Origin: JAAYDH01 sp035353055
GTDB taxonomy: Bacteria > Bacillota_I > Bacilli_A > RFN20 > CAG-826
DNA: 16,601 bases
Assembly: GCA_035353055.1 (NCBI GenBank)
Contig: DAOPYW010000020.1
Span: forward strand, 1 to 16,601
Direction: 5' to 3'
The notes beneath the pieces were generated by a model, which did no database searches, was not told the origin of the DNA, and saw nothing but the letters and a program-made list of their open reading frames with translations. A program made the position numbers and the translations under genes. Shown here piece by piece: positions 1 to 6,956 of this stretch; positions within the stretch are counted from its first letter, which is position 1; each line of letters opens with the position of its first letter.

Positions 1-168
1 CAAACCGCAGACGACGGCAAAAGAGCCGCAGATGATGATATCAATAATCTCGGATTGAGTAGTTTTTTTATAGCGGAGAAAGACGAACAGAAGCACAAAA
101 GCAGCCACCAAGCCGATGACCACTAAAGCAGAATATGAGTCAATAACGCCAAATATTTTGGGATACAT
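1..168 (-). CDS. Probable prolipoprotein diacylglyceryl transferase (Lgt-like), N-terminal fragment
   Basis: The gene begins at ATG 168 on the minus strand and runs off the left edge of the window, leaving 56 residues. The peptide starts MYPKIFGVIDSY, followed by a membrane helix (about residues 13-33), a short basic loop (RYKK), and the start of a second helix (about 43-56). This is the opening arrangement of many Bacillota Lgt proteins, which transfer diacylglycerol from phosphatidylglycerol to the lipobox cysteine of prelipoproteins in the membrane. The catalytic arginine and histidine region of Lgt lies beyond the window, so the identity rests only on N-terminal resemblance. A lipoprotein gene lies directly upstream on the same strand, but a terminator separates the two. 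It could instead be another small polytopic membrane protein. Confidence 0.5.
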   Translation of the reverse strand, partial: MYPKIFGVIDSYSALVVIGLVAAFVLLFVFLRYKKTTQSEIIDIIICGSFAVVCGL

Positions 169-202
169 ACTATATTAATTATACACAATAATACTGAGTC
201 GT

Positions 203-232
203 TAATAAAGAAAGGGCTAACGAATTAGCCCT
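203..232 (-). terminator. Rho-independent terminator of the lipoprotein gene
   Basis: On the minus strand an 8-bp perfect stem (AGGGCTAA/TTAGCCCT, 213-232) is capped by a TTCG tetraloop and followed by the T-rich run TTTCTTTATT. It begins 34 bp past the lipoprotein stop codon and lies upstream of the Lgt-like gene, so it separates two transcription units. Confidence 0.8.
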
Positions 233-266
233 CAATATTGTTTAATTATTATCTCTTTTATCGCGA

Positions 267-1070
267 TTAGGAATCGAGCTTTGTGTAGTCGCTCAAGTCA
301 GGATAGTTGCGATCGAATTGATGGGAGACGGTGATTTTATTTTTCGAATACTGGGTCTCGAGAATCTCGTAATAGTAATAATCGCTCAATAGATTATCAT
401 CAAACGAGGTCTCTAAAATATAGTTGAATTGTTTATTGGAAGAGCTTTTCTTATCGATTTTGAGATTGACACTCAGCGATCCTTCGCCGGTTGATTTGAT
501 GGAGATCTTCTTGGTGCTGAAAATGTCAGTGCCATTGTAATATGCTTCATCTAAGAAACCCACGGCATCAGGGAAGGCGGGATTGCCAGCGATGAGATTG
601 TCGAGAGAATCTTTTCCTAAATAGAGATTTTTATAGCCATTTCTCGCATCGACAAAGGTGGTGTCGGTATCTGGATCAATGACTTCCTCGGTATAGGTTT
701 TATCGATGCCATTCACTATGTGAAGGATATCATTTTTGAGATAGGTCCATTGCTCAGTAGAAACTGAAGATTCAGTTTCGGCAACGAGGTTGTAGGCATA
801 TGTTTTTGAATAGTAGTAATTATGGACTATATCGATGATTATTTCCTGCTTGGTAATCTTTATTTTAGTAGCCTTCTCAGGAGATACTTCTTCGGTGGAT
901 TTCTTGATGCTAAAAGATAAGGGGTCAACGAAATCATCGCTATTTTGAAAACCTCTGATAGCGGTGCCCCGAGCGAAACCTTCGCTCAGCGAAATAGAAG
1001 AGCCAGAACCGCAAGCAGTAAGAAGCGAAACTAAGGCTAAACAAATCAGAGATTTAATGCTGTGCTTCAT
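267..1070 (-). CDS. Secreted lipoprotein of unknown function
   Basis: This 267-residue protein has a lipoprotein signal peptide: a basic start (MKHSIK), a hydrophobic core, and lipobox LTAC with the lipidated cysteine at residue 20, followed by a Gly/Ser-rich tether. The mature part is acidic and polar with alternating beta-like segments and no recognisable catalytic motif. It ends in NYPDLSDYTKLDS. A good ribosome binding site (AAAGGAGAC) lies 5-8 bases before ATG 1070. The all-beta, lipid-anchored character would fit an envelope ligand-binding or structural lipoprotein, but no family is recognised. It lies 113 bp downstream of the patatin-like gene and ends in its own terminator, so it may be a separate unit. 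No convincing promoter was found in the gap. Confidence 0.75.
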   Translation of the reverse strand: MKHSIKSLICLALVSLLTACGSGSSISLSEGFARGTAIRGFQNSDDFVDPLSFSIKKSTEEVSPEKATKIKITKQEIIIDIVHNYYYSKTYAYNLVAETESSVSTEQWTYLKNDILHIVNGIDKTYTEEVIDPDTDTTFVDARNGYKNLYLGKDSLDNLIAGNPAFPDAVGFLDEAYYNGTDIFSTKKISIKSTGEGSLSVNLKIDKKSSSNKQFNYILETSFDDNLLSDYYYYEILETQYSKNKITVSHQFDRNYPDLSDYTKLDS

Positions 1071-1183
1071 CGGTTGTCTCCTTTCTAGACGCTTTATTAT
1101 TTTAAGTTATTTTTTCAGCAGTTTGTATCTTTTTATTCAAAATAAATTCCGAGAGGAAAAAAACACCCATATTTCACTTTATG

Positions 1184-2050
1184 TTATCTAACATAACCCT
1201 TCATGTTGAACAGGCAATTTAAAACATCGGCGAAGCTCATCAATCCGTCGCCAGATTTCATCTTTCGCTTTTCGATGTTCGAGTTGGTGAAAGCAAAGCA
1301 GCGGCTTTTAATCGATTCCCAATCGTAATCGGAAAAAATATTCTCAGCGAATCTCTTTCCTTCGGCCTCTCCAATGTCAGCCATGTCATTTAACTTATCT
1401 TTTGAGAAGGAAAAGGAGGTGATGCTTTTGTCTAATTCCAAGGTGACATCGACATCGATGACGATGGTCTTGTCAGAGAAGAGCTTAATCGGAGGATAGT
1501 ATTTTGGATAGCAATGCAGGATGATGACCATATCTAAGTCTTCGTGAAGCATCGGATAAATTGGAATGTTATCGGTGGCTCCACCATCGATGAACAGCGT
1601 TCTTTTATGAAGGCGATGTGGGCCATTAACCATCGGAAATGACATCGAGATGTTCAGCGTGGTACGGACGCTGTTTCTGTCCATTTTATTGAGATAAAAA
1701 TAATAAGTTTCAAGCCCGAATAGCTTCGTCCCTGTCACATAGGTGGGAACCACCATCTCGCTGCTTTCTATCCCATTGAAAATCTTGTTAAAGAGTCGGT
1801 TGCGGACATATAGGTTTAATGCTTTGGTGGATTCAATATCAAACTTTCGATAGAGAGATAGCATTTGATCATATGATTTGCAGGCTATGGAGTAGGCATT
1901 AATTGAGCCGATAGAAGATGCGGAAAGCAATTTCAGCCTTTCATAGCCAATCTTTTCGACCATTTGCTTTGCAAAAGCAAGCTGAACCGCTCCGCGAGCG
2001 AGGCCCCCAGACAAGACGATGCCAATTTTTTTGACTTGCCTATTTTCCAT
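1184..2050 (-). CDS. Patatin-like phospholipase family protein
   Basis: This 288-residue cytoplasmic-type protein has the patatin layout. A glycine-rich oxyanion loop (GGLARG, residues 15-20) is followed by the nucleophile elbow ASSIG with presumed catalytic Ser46, and the aspartate of the Ser-Asp dyad is in DGGATDN (Asp155). Patatins are lipid acyl hydrolases. The elbow is usually GxSxG, and here the first glycine is replaced by alanine. ATG 2050 was chosen because family homology begins about ten residues later. A longer frame reaching 2182 would only add a 44-residue Ser/Pro/Arg-rich tail read through the upstream gene. The start overlaps the end of the zinc-ribbon gene by 11 bp, with GGAGA 13 bases upstream, so translation is probably coupled. 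Substrate is unknown. Confidence 0.8.
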   Translation of the reverse strand: MENRQVKKIGIVLSGGLARGAVQLAFAKQMVEKIGYERLKLLSASSIGSINAYSIACKSYDQMLSLYRKFDIESTKALNLYVRNRLFNKIFNGIESSEMVVPTYVTGTKLFGLETYYFYLNKMDRNSVRTTLNISMSFPMVNGPHRLHKRTLFIDGGATDNIPIYPMLHEDLDMVIILHCYPKYYPPIKLFSDKTIVIDVDVTLELDKSITSFSFSKDKLNDMADIGEAEGKRFAENIFSDYDWESIKSRCFAFTNSNIEKRKMKSGDGLMSFADVLNCLFNMKGYVR

Positions 2051-2735
2051 ATGGTCGTCTGGTCTCCGAAATGACCCGGGCTGCGATAAAAAGTGTGGAG
2101 TTAAAGAGGAACAAAGACGTGATAATAAAGGAGATATAGACGAAAATCTTTGCCGGCTCCGGGATGGGAGTTCCTGATCCAAAAGTTAAATTGATGAGAA
2201 GGAAGATCAAGACGGCGAGAGAGAGCAGCCAATTTAAGAAGCCATCAGAAATAGTTTTGATGGGGTGGAGGCTCTTTCTTTCAATGATGCTGAATGTCAC
2301 CATAATTATCGTGCTGGCAGTGAAAAAAATCGGAGCGACATAATAAATGAAATAGATGATGTTTTCCGGCAATAAAACAATGTATAAAATCAGCAAACCA
2401 ATGAGAAATAAATTTAATTTTTCATAAGTGTTCATGAAGCCTTTTGGCCTTGTGATTATTCCGATGAGGGTTATCAGGCCAAGGCCGATGCAGTAGCCGT
2501 AAATTGTGAAATGGTATCCGGAATAAAAACCGTAAATTAAATCGAGAATGACTCCCAATAAAAATATATTTACGCAGAGGATATAAATCATTGATCGGAC
2601 CGACATGCGGGAATAGCTGCTGAGAGGAATGTATTTGTCAAAAAACGACATTCTAGTCTTTTGGACTGCGTTTCCGCAATAGGGGCAAACATCAACTTTT
2701 TTGTTGTAGATGAATCCGCATTTATCACACTTCAT
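2040..2735 (-). CDS. Zinc-ribbon multi-pass membrane protein of unknown function
   Basis: This 231-residue protein has an N-terminal zinc ribbon (CDKC at residues 3-6 and CPYC at about 17-20), followed by about six hydrophobic helices spread from residue 45 to 220. The soluble zinc ribbon is probably cytoplasmic, and such modules often serve for protein contact or sensing. ATG 2735 is preferred over the upstream TTG at 2747 because GGAGA lies five bases before it. The last 11 bp overlap the patatin-like gene, so the two are probably one operon. A promoter-like element lies 30-58 bp upstream. No specific family was recognised. Confidence 0.7.
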   Translation of the reverse strand: MKCDKCGFIYNKKVDVCPYCGNAVQKTRMSFFDKYIPLSSYSRMSVRSMIYILCVNIFLLGVILDLIYGFYSGYHFTIYGYCIGLGLITLIGIITRPKGFMNTYEKLNLFLIGLLILYIVLLPENIIYFIYYVAPIFFTASTIIMVTFSIIERKSLHPIKTISDGFLNWLLSLAVLIFLLINLTFGSGTPIPEPAKIFVYISFIITSLFLFNSTLFIAARVISETRRPYGK

Positions 2736-2757
2736 AATAATCTCCAATATTAACTAT

Positions 2758-2832
2758 CCCATTAAGTATAAGCATTATTGCCTCATTCTTCAAAGGCGGG
2801 TTCTTAATGGTTTCTCGCCGAGCAATAATGGG
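2758..2832 (-). repeat. Nested inverted repeats in the leader of the zinc-ribbon gene
   Basis: The sequence contains a 9-bp perfect inverted repeat (CATTATTGC at 2773-2781 with GCAATAATG at 2822-2830). It encloses a smaller GC hairpin (GGCG at 2795-2798 with CGCC at 2816-2819). The loop of that hairpin holds CTTAATGG (2803-2810), perfectly complementary to CCATTAAG at 2759-2766, so a pseudoknot is possible in read-through RNA. CCCATTA (2758-2764) can alternatively pair with 2826-2832. The function is unknown. It could be an operator around the promoter, a structured leader, or AT-rich coincidence. Confidence 0.4.
2765..2793 (-). promoter_or_regulatory. Sigma-A-type promoter for the zinc-ribbon/patatin operon
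   Basis: On the minus strand TTGAAG (-35, 2793-2788) is separated by exactly 17 bp from TATACT (-10, 2770-2765). Transcription would start near 2758, about 23 bases before ATG 2735. The spacer contains one arm of the inverted repeat described at 2758-2832, so a regulator bound there would compete with RNA polymerase. Confidence 0.5.
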
Positions 2833-2849
2833 CAACCTTTTGACAAAAA

Positions 2850-4505
2850 TTAATCATTTTGCCAGACAACTTTTAATTTTCCAACATTGCTGTTTAGCTC
2901 ATCATCTGCGTAGAAATCAGCTTTTGCTGAACCAAATGGAGCGGCCGCATTGAGCAAGTCAATCGCATTTTGCACGACGGTATCAAAAGCGAATTCAATG
3001 TTGATTGAATAATCATCTTCGTTGATGGTCATCGTCTCGACGTTGACTAGCGCAGAAGCGACCATATTGAATAAGGCAGACACTAGGGATCCCTTGCCTT
3101 CTGAAATGTTGGTCTGTTCTGAATCGAATAAAAGCACTTCGCCATAGTAGATTTGTCTCGTGATAAACTTCATAGCAATCGAGGAAGAAGGAGTCGGGGC
3201 AGTGGAGTCATATTCAGTGACGAAAACCACATTGGTTTGGCAACCATTGATGTTAAGTCCAATGCCAAAGTAGATAAAATCTCCGTCTGCATTGGAGATG
3301 AAGTTGCAATAGAAATTATCAGTAGTAATGTATTGCACGGTCGCGACATCGTCGTAATAAGCGCTGACAATATAGGTCGTGCCGATTAAAGCGATGTCCG
3401 CGATGTATCCATTCAGCTCGGCCTCAGTGATATAGGAAAGCGTGGGGTCACTGCTGTTTTTAAAATCAGTGATCTCTCCGACCGTGTAGGAGGAAATGGG
3501 CGGAATATGGGAGGTCATAATCACCCCGGGGTCATCGCTGGCAGGAATGTTGGCATTAGCATCAAAATACGCGGAGAAATTGTCCTTGATGGCAGCGCTA
3601 TCAGTGCTGGCAATAGTTCCGCCCTCGATTTTAGTCTTAGTGTCGGCCGCGGCAGCATCGAGCACGCTGGTTAGATTCAAATTGTAGCCACCATCGATAT
3701 ACTCGTTGGTCATCAGCTGAGGAAGAGCTAGTTTTGTTTGAATTCGACCAGCGAAGTCAAAATCAAGAATGCCTTGATCAAGCAGTTCAGCCACAATGGA
3801 GAAATACAGTTTTGCTGCTTCAGAGCCAGTGGAATTAGTCAGGCTTTGAATATCTTGAAGGAGATTGCTCTCAGGATAAGTAATCTTTCGATTTTTTAAA
3901 TCGACTTCCATGTGCAGGTAGTCATTGAATAGTTCCTCGATAGAGTCGTCGGTAATGTATTGAGATAAGATCGAAGAAGTCAAAGAAGCTAAGCCTTGAA
4001 GGCGACAAATCGCGATATCTTCGATGGTGAAAACGAAAGCTTGGTTGACATCATCTTCGCTGATAATGGTCTTCAAGATTATTTTTGTTTTAAAGAAAGA
4101 GAGATCAATATTGATATAAAAATCATAGTGTTCGCCTTTAATTTTTACGTCCAATTGGGGGACAAATTTGGTCACTTCAGCAGGAGCAGAACTGGTGACG
4201 ATATAGAGCAATTGATTGAGGTCATCTTGCGTGAGCACGAGCTCCAGCCTCTCGTCGCCAGCATCAGTAGTATTATCAAGAGAATCAACGAGAACAGTGT
4301 TGAACATCTCGTTTATTTCCAGGTCAGGATCGACATGGATCGCATTGCGAGTAGGATCGAAAAACAAGCCAAAAAAGGTAGACACCGGCAGAACAAAAAT
4401 GATGAGAAAAATCACTAAGAAAACAATCCAACCTTTTTTTCTTTTTCTTTTTGGCCGATTATTCTGGAATTCGCTGGCGATGACATTATCGTTATTGATA
4501 GCCAT
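2850..4505 (-). CDS. Membrane-anchored extracellular protein with two YpmS-like (DUF2140-like) repeats
   Basis: This 551-residue protein starts with a basic cytoplasmic stretch (RPKRKRKK, about residues 17-24), then one membrane helix (about 26-48), and then a long exported acidic domain. Two copies of a similar pattern can be seen, at about 87-215 and 365-510. Each has a short strand plus helix (LTQDDLNQLL; ITEAELNGYI), a run of beta strands, a hydrophobic helix, and a final strand (MEVDLKNRKITY; INEDDYSINIEF). This order matches my recollection of Bacillus YpmS/DUF2140, a single-pass protein with one such unit. A linker rich in Ala, Asp and Ser joins them. The role is unknown, and lipid or peptidoglycan-related binding would be speculation. 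A strong ribosome binding site (GGGGGAG) precedes ATG 4505. The family link is by eye only. Confidence 0.65.
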   Translation of the reverse strand: MAINNDNVIASEFQNNRPKRKRKKGWIVFLVIFLIIFVLPVSTFFGLFFDPTRNAIHVDPDLEINEMFNTVLVDSLDNTTDAGDERLELVLTQDDLNQLLYIVTSSAPAEVTKFVPQLDVKIKGEHYDFYINIDLSFFKTKIILKTIISEDDVNQAFVFTIEDIAICRLQGLASLTSSILSQYITDDSIEELFNDYLHMEVDLKNRKITYPESNLLQDIQSLTNSTGSEAAKLYFSIVAELLDQGILDFDFAGRIQTKLALPQLMTNEYIDGGYNLNLTSVLDAAAADTKTKIEGGTIASTDSAAIKDNFSAYFDANANIPASDDPGVIMTSHIPPISSYTVGEITDFKNSSDPTLSYITEAELNGYIADIALIGTTYIVSAYYDDVATVQYITTDNFYCNFISNADGDFIYFGIGLNINGCQTNVVFVTEYDSTAPTPSSSIAMKFITRQIYYGEVLLFDSEQTNISEGKGSLVSALFNMVASALVNVETMTINEDDYSINIEFAFDTVVQNAIDLLNAAAPFGSAKADFYADDELNSNVGKLKVVWQND

Positions 4506-4534
4506 ATCCGCTCCCCCGTTTATATCTTAATTTC

Positions 4535-4563
4535 ATTATAGAGCCCAACAAATTAACTAAAAA
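4535..4563 (-). promoter_or_regulatory. Promoter of the YpmS-like gene
   Basis: A perfect TATAAT (-10) lies at 4540-4535 on the minus strand, with a weak -35 (TTTTTA, 4563-4558) 17 bp upstream. The predicted start near 4528 leaves a leader of about 23 bases containing the ribosome binding site for ATG 4505. Confidence 0.5.
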
Positions 4564-4578
4564 GAAAATCATATTTGG

Positions 4579-4587
4579 TGTTATTAT
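4579..4587 (+). promoter_or_regulatory. Extended -10 promoter of the alcohol dehydrogenase gene
   Basis: TGTTATTAT fits an extended -10 element (TGn followed by TATTAT), and no good -35 is seen. The predicted start near 4594 leaves only about 10 bases before ATG 4604, with no Shine-Dalgarno sequence. It diverges from the promoter at 4535-4563. Confidence 0.4.
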
Positions 4588-4603
4588 AGATTCGTAAAAA
4601 GTT

Positions 4604-5818
4604 ATGAATGTTACCAAACGATTCTTTATTAGGGTGTATCAAAAAATTCTTTATTTTTTCACGCTGTTCATAAAAATCAAAGAACCAGAAGTTTTGATTG
4701 GCCACGAAGCTATTGTCAATCTTCCTACATTGCTTGAGCAATTGAAAAAGAATAAAGCTCTCTTGGTCACTGATGCGACGATATCGCGCTTAGGACTCGC
4801 TGATCCTTTAATGACTTCTTTTGTCTTGAAACGCTTTCCTTTTGCTCTTTTCAATGATGTCGAAGCCAACCCCAAAATTCGCACTATCGAAGAGGGATTA
4901 AAGCTTTATATTGAAGAGGAATGCGATTGTGTCATCGCTATAGGCGGAGGATCGGTCCTCGACTGTGCAAAAGGTATCGCCGCTCGCAGCAGCAATCCCA
5001 GTATGAGCGTCCGCGACATGCATGGTCTTTTGAAACTCAGGCACAAATTGCCTCTGTTAATTGCAATTCCCACCACAGCCGGAACTGGGAGTGAAGCAAC
5101 TTTAGCGGCAGTGGTCACTGATGAAGAACATCAAGAAAAATATAGCCTTAACGATCCAAAACTGATTCCTGATTATGCCATATTAGATTTCACTCTATTA
5201 GAGAAACTTCCTAGCCATTTGATGGCGACAACTGGAATGGATGCTCTGACTCACGCGGTGGAGGCATACATTGGAAAAGCAAACACCAGAAAAACAAAGA
5301 AATTCGCTGTTTCTGCTGTTAAGTTAGTTTTTGAAAACATTGAGAAAGCCTCTTTGCCTGGTGAAAACTCTGCTCCCTATCGTTCAAACATGCAAGTGGC
5401 TGCCTATCAAGCAGGGGTGGCTTTCACGCGAGCTTATGTGGGGAGCGTTCACGCCCTAGCTCATGCCCTCGGAGCTTTTTATAATGTTCCGCACGGGTAT
5501 ACAAACGCAATTATTCTTCCGATCGTGCTAAAAAAATATGGTACAAGCGCCGAAAAGGCACTGGCTGAACTAGCAGATGTTGTATCTTGTCCTCAGATGA
5601 ATAGCGATGCCGAAAAAGCGTCGTGGTTTATCGAAGAAATTGAATCATTAAATAGCCGTTTAGGCATCGTCAATCAATTCAGTACCATCATTAAGGATGA
5701 TGATATTCCAAAACTCGCAAGGCATGCCTATAAAGAATCGATCCCGCTATATCCAACTCCAAAACTTTTCACAAAAAAAGAATTAGAGGAACTATATCAC
5801 AAGATACGCGCCAGCTAA
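4604..5818 (+). CDS. Iron-containing (group III) alcohol dehydrogenase
   Basis: This 404-residue cytoplasmic oxidoreductase interconverts an alcohol and an aldehyde or ketone using NAD(P)H. The nucleotide-binding half contains GGGSVLDCAKG (residues 114-124) and TTAGTGSEAT (157-166). The metal ligands expected from the family are visible as Asp213 and His217 in DALTHAVEAY, His283 in VHALAH, and His297 in PHGYTNA, so an active metalloenzyme is likely. Residues 1-30 form a basic, aromatic, amphipathic extension (KRFFIRVYQKILYFF) before the usual domain start. I recall similar starts in a Bacillota subgroup of this family, so it is kept as part of the gene. The substrate cannot be read from sequence, though in fermenters such enzymes often form alcohols or diols. 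Its 3' end is 14 bp from the convergent degV-family gene. Confidence 0.9.
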   Translation: MNVTKRFFIRVYQKILYFFTLFIKIKEPEVLIGHEAIVNLPTLLEQLKKNKALLVTDATISRLGLADPLMTSFVLKRFPFALFNDVEANPKIRTIEEGLKLYIEEECDCVIAIGGGSVLDCAKGIAARSSNPSMSVRDMHGLLKLRHKLPLLIAIPTTAGTGSEATLAAVVTDEEHQEKYSLNDPKLIPDYAILDFTLLEKLPSHLMATTGMDALTHAVEAYIGKANTRKTKKFAVSAVKLVFENIEKASLPGENSAPYRSNMQVAAYQAGVAFTRAYVGSVHALAHALGAFYNVPHGYTNAIILPIVLKKYGTSAEKALAELADVVSCPQMNSDAEKASWFIEEIESLNSRLGIVNQFSTIIKDDDIPKLARHAYKESIPLYPTPKLFTKKELEELYHKIRAS

Positions 5819-5832
5819 TTCTATATTTGTTT

Positions 5833-6702
5833 TTAGCGATGTTTCGCGTGGAAGGTTATACCCATCGCGTTAGGACCGCAATGTGAGCCCGCTGTGGGAT
5901 TAACCACTTCAAAATCAATTTTTAAATCAGCGCCGAAATGCTCTCTCAGCATCTTGGCAAATTCTTCTGCAATCTCTGGAGCATCTGTATGAGCGATGAT
6001 AACACGGTGATCTTTGATATGGTCTTCAAGTTCGATGACATAGCCAAGCAATTTTTCCAAGGCGCCTTTTCGGCCCCTTGCTTTTGCTTTGGTTTTCATC
6101 GTGCCGCTTTCGTCGATAAAGATAATTGGTTTAATGCCAATAATTCCGCCTAAAAAAGCCGAAAAGCCGCTAACTCTGCCAGATTTTGCGAAAAATTTCA
6201 AATCGTCAGCATAGAAATAAAAGGCAATGTGGTCGACATTTTCATCCGCCCACTTTTCGATCTCTTCAATTGATTTCCCTTGCCTATATAATTCGCCAAT
6301 CGAAAGGCAAATGTTATGGCTTCCTAAGGTAATACCTTTGGTGTCAATGAGATGGAGCTTTCGATCGGGATACTTTTCATGAAGCTCTTCCAACGCTAAA
6401 CGCAGGGAATTAAATGTTGCGCTCATCGCAGCAGAAAAATGAACATATAGGATATCTCGGCCAGCCTTAAATTCTGGTTCGAAATAATCGACATAAGCAA
6501 CGGGTGGCAATGCGCTGGTGACAGGAACAACTCCCTTTCTCAAGCGATCATAAAATTCCTTGTGATCAAACTTCTCAAAATCAACATAAGGATATACTTC
6601 TTTTCCTTCAATAGTGTAGGGCATTGAAATGAGCTTATAACCATATCTCGCTGCGATTTCTGGAGTGATATCACAATCGGTATCAGTGAATATTGTGTAC
6701 AT
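5833..6702 (-). CDS. DegV family fatty-acid-binding protein (FakB-like)
   Basis: This 289-residue protein of the DegV family binds a fatty acid and presents it to the kinase FakA, which makes acyl-phosphate for phospholipid synthesis. Visible family features are the N-terminal TDTDCDI loop, TSALPP (about residues 63-68), the FSAAMSATFNS segment, KSGRVSG before the glycine/isoleucine-rich GGIIGIKPI region, and the C-terminal GSHCGPNAMG loop. It is the last gene of plsX-acpP-degV, 13 bp after acpP. That neighbourhood supports a lipid role, because PlsX consumes or makes the same acyl-phosphate. FakA is not in the window. The ribosome binding site is weak (AGAG). Which fatty acid is bound cannot be told. 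Confidence 0.88.
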   Translation of the reverse strand: MYTIFTDTDCDITPEIAARYGYKLISMPYTIEGKEVYPYVDFEKFDHKEFYDRLRKGVVPVTSALPPVAYVDYFEPEFKAGRDILYVHFSAAMSATFNSLRLALEELHEKYPDRKLHLIDTKGITLGSHNICLSIGELYRQGKSIEEIEKWADENVDHIAFYFYADDLKFFAKSGRVSGFSAFLGGIIGIKPIIFIDESGTMKTKAKARGRKGALEKLLGYVIELEDHIKDHRVIIAHTDAPEIAEEFAKMLREHFGADLKIDFEVVNPTAGSHCGPNAMGITFHAKHR

Positions 6703-6715
6703 AATTATCTCTATT

Positions 6716-6940
6716 CTATTTAGCTGTTTTTTCTAAATATGCGATAACATCGCCAACGGTTTGGAAATTGACTGGGCCATTAAAGCGAATCTTGAATTCT
6801 TTTTCCATTTCCATCGCCAGCATCATCGTCGCCAACGAATCAAACCCCAAGTCATCGGCAAGACGGGTTTCTAAACTGACATTATCTACATCAGTTTCTG
6901 GCATAATCCGTTTAATCAAAGCGACTAACCTTTCAAACAT
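6716..6940 (-). CDS. acpP: Acyl carrier protein
   Basis: This is a 74-residue acidic helical protein. The 4'-phosphopantetheine attachment site is Ser35 in LGFDSLATMMLAME, the standard DSL motif at the start of helix II. It carries growing acyl chains in fatty acid synthesis and donates them to PlsX. ATG 6940 is chosen over an upstream in-frame codon at 6964 because it has an AGGGGGAAA ribosome binding site 5 bases ahead and gives the usual ACP length. It lies 16 bp downstream of plsX, in the same operon. FNGPVNFQTVGDVIAYLE at the C-terminus is slightly unusual but keeps the helix IV pattern. Confidence 0.92.
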   Translation of the reverse strand: MFERLVALIKRIMPETDVDNVSLETRLADDLGFDSLATMMLAMEMEKEFKIRFNGPVNFQTVGDVIAYLEKTAK

Positions 6941-6956
6941 AATATTTCCCCCTATT

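Noticed and set aside
964..1191. Plus-strand frame crossing the lipoprotein start
   Set aside because: It is antisense to the signal peptide and ribosome binding site of the lipoprotein gene, and has no ribosome binding site of its own.
1179..1196. TTATGTTA/TAACATAA palindrome over the patatin stop codon
   Set aside because: It is purely AT-rich apart from one G-C pair per arm, with no following T run, and is easily expected by chance in this composition. Not called as a terminator or operator.
2051..2182. Longer start for the patatin-like gene
   Set aside because: It would add 44 Ser/Pro/Arg-rich residues read from inside the zinc-ribbon gene in another frame, with no family resemblance. 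The ATG at 2050 gives the normal start.
3153..4530. Several open frames on the plus strand opposite the YpmS-like gene
   Set aside because: They lie antisense to a gene with a good ribosome binding site, promoter and coherent domain pattern. They lack ribosome binding sites and recognisable motifs.
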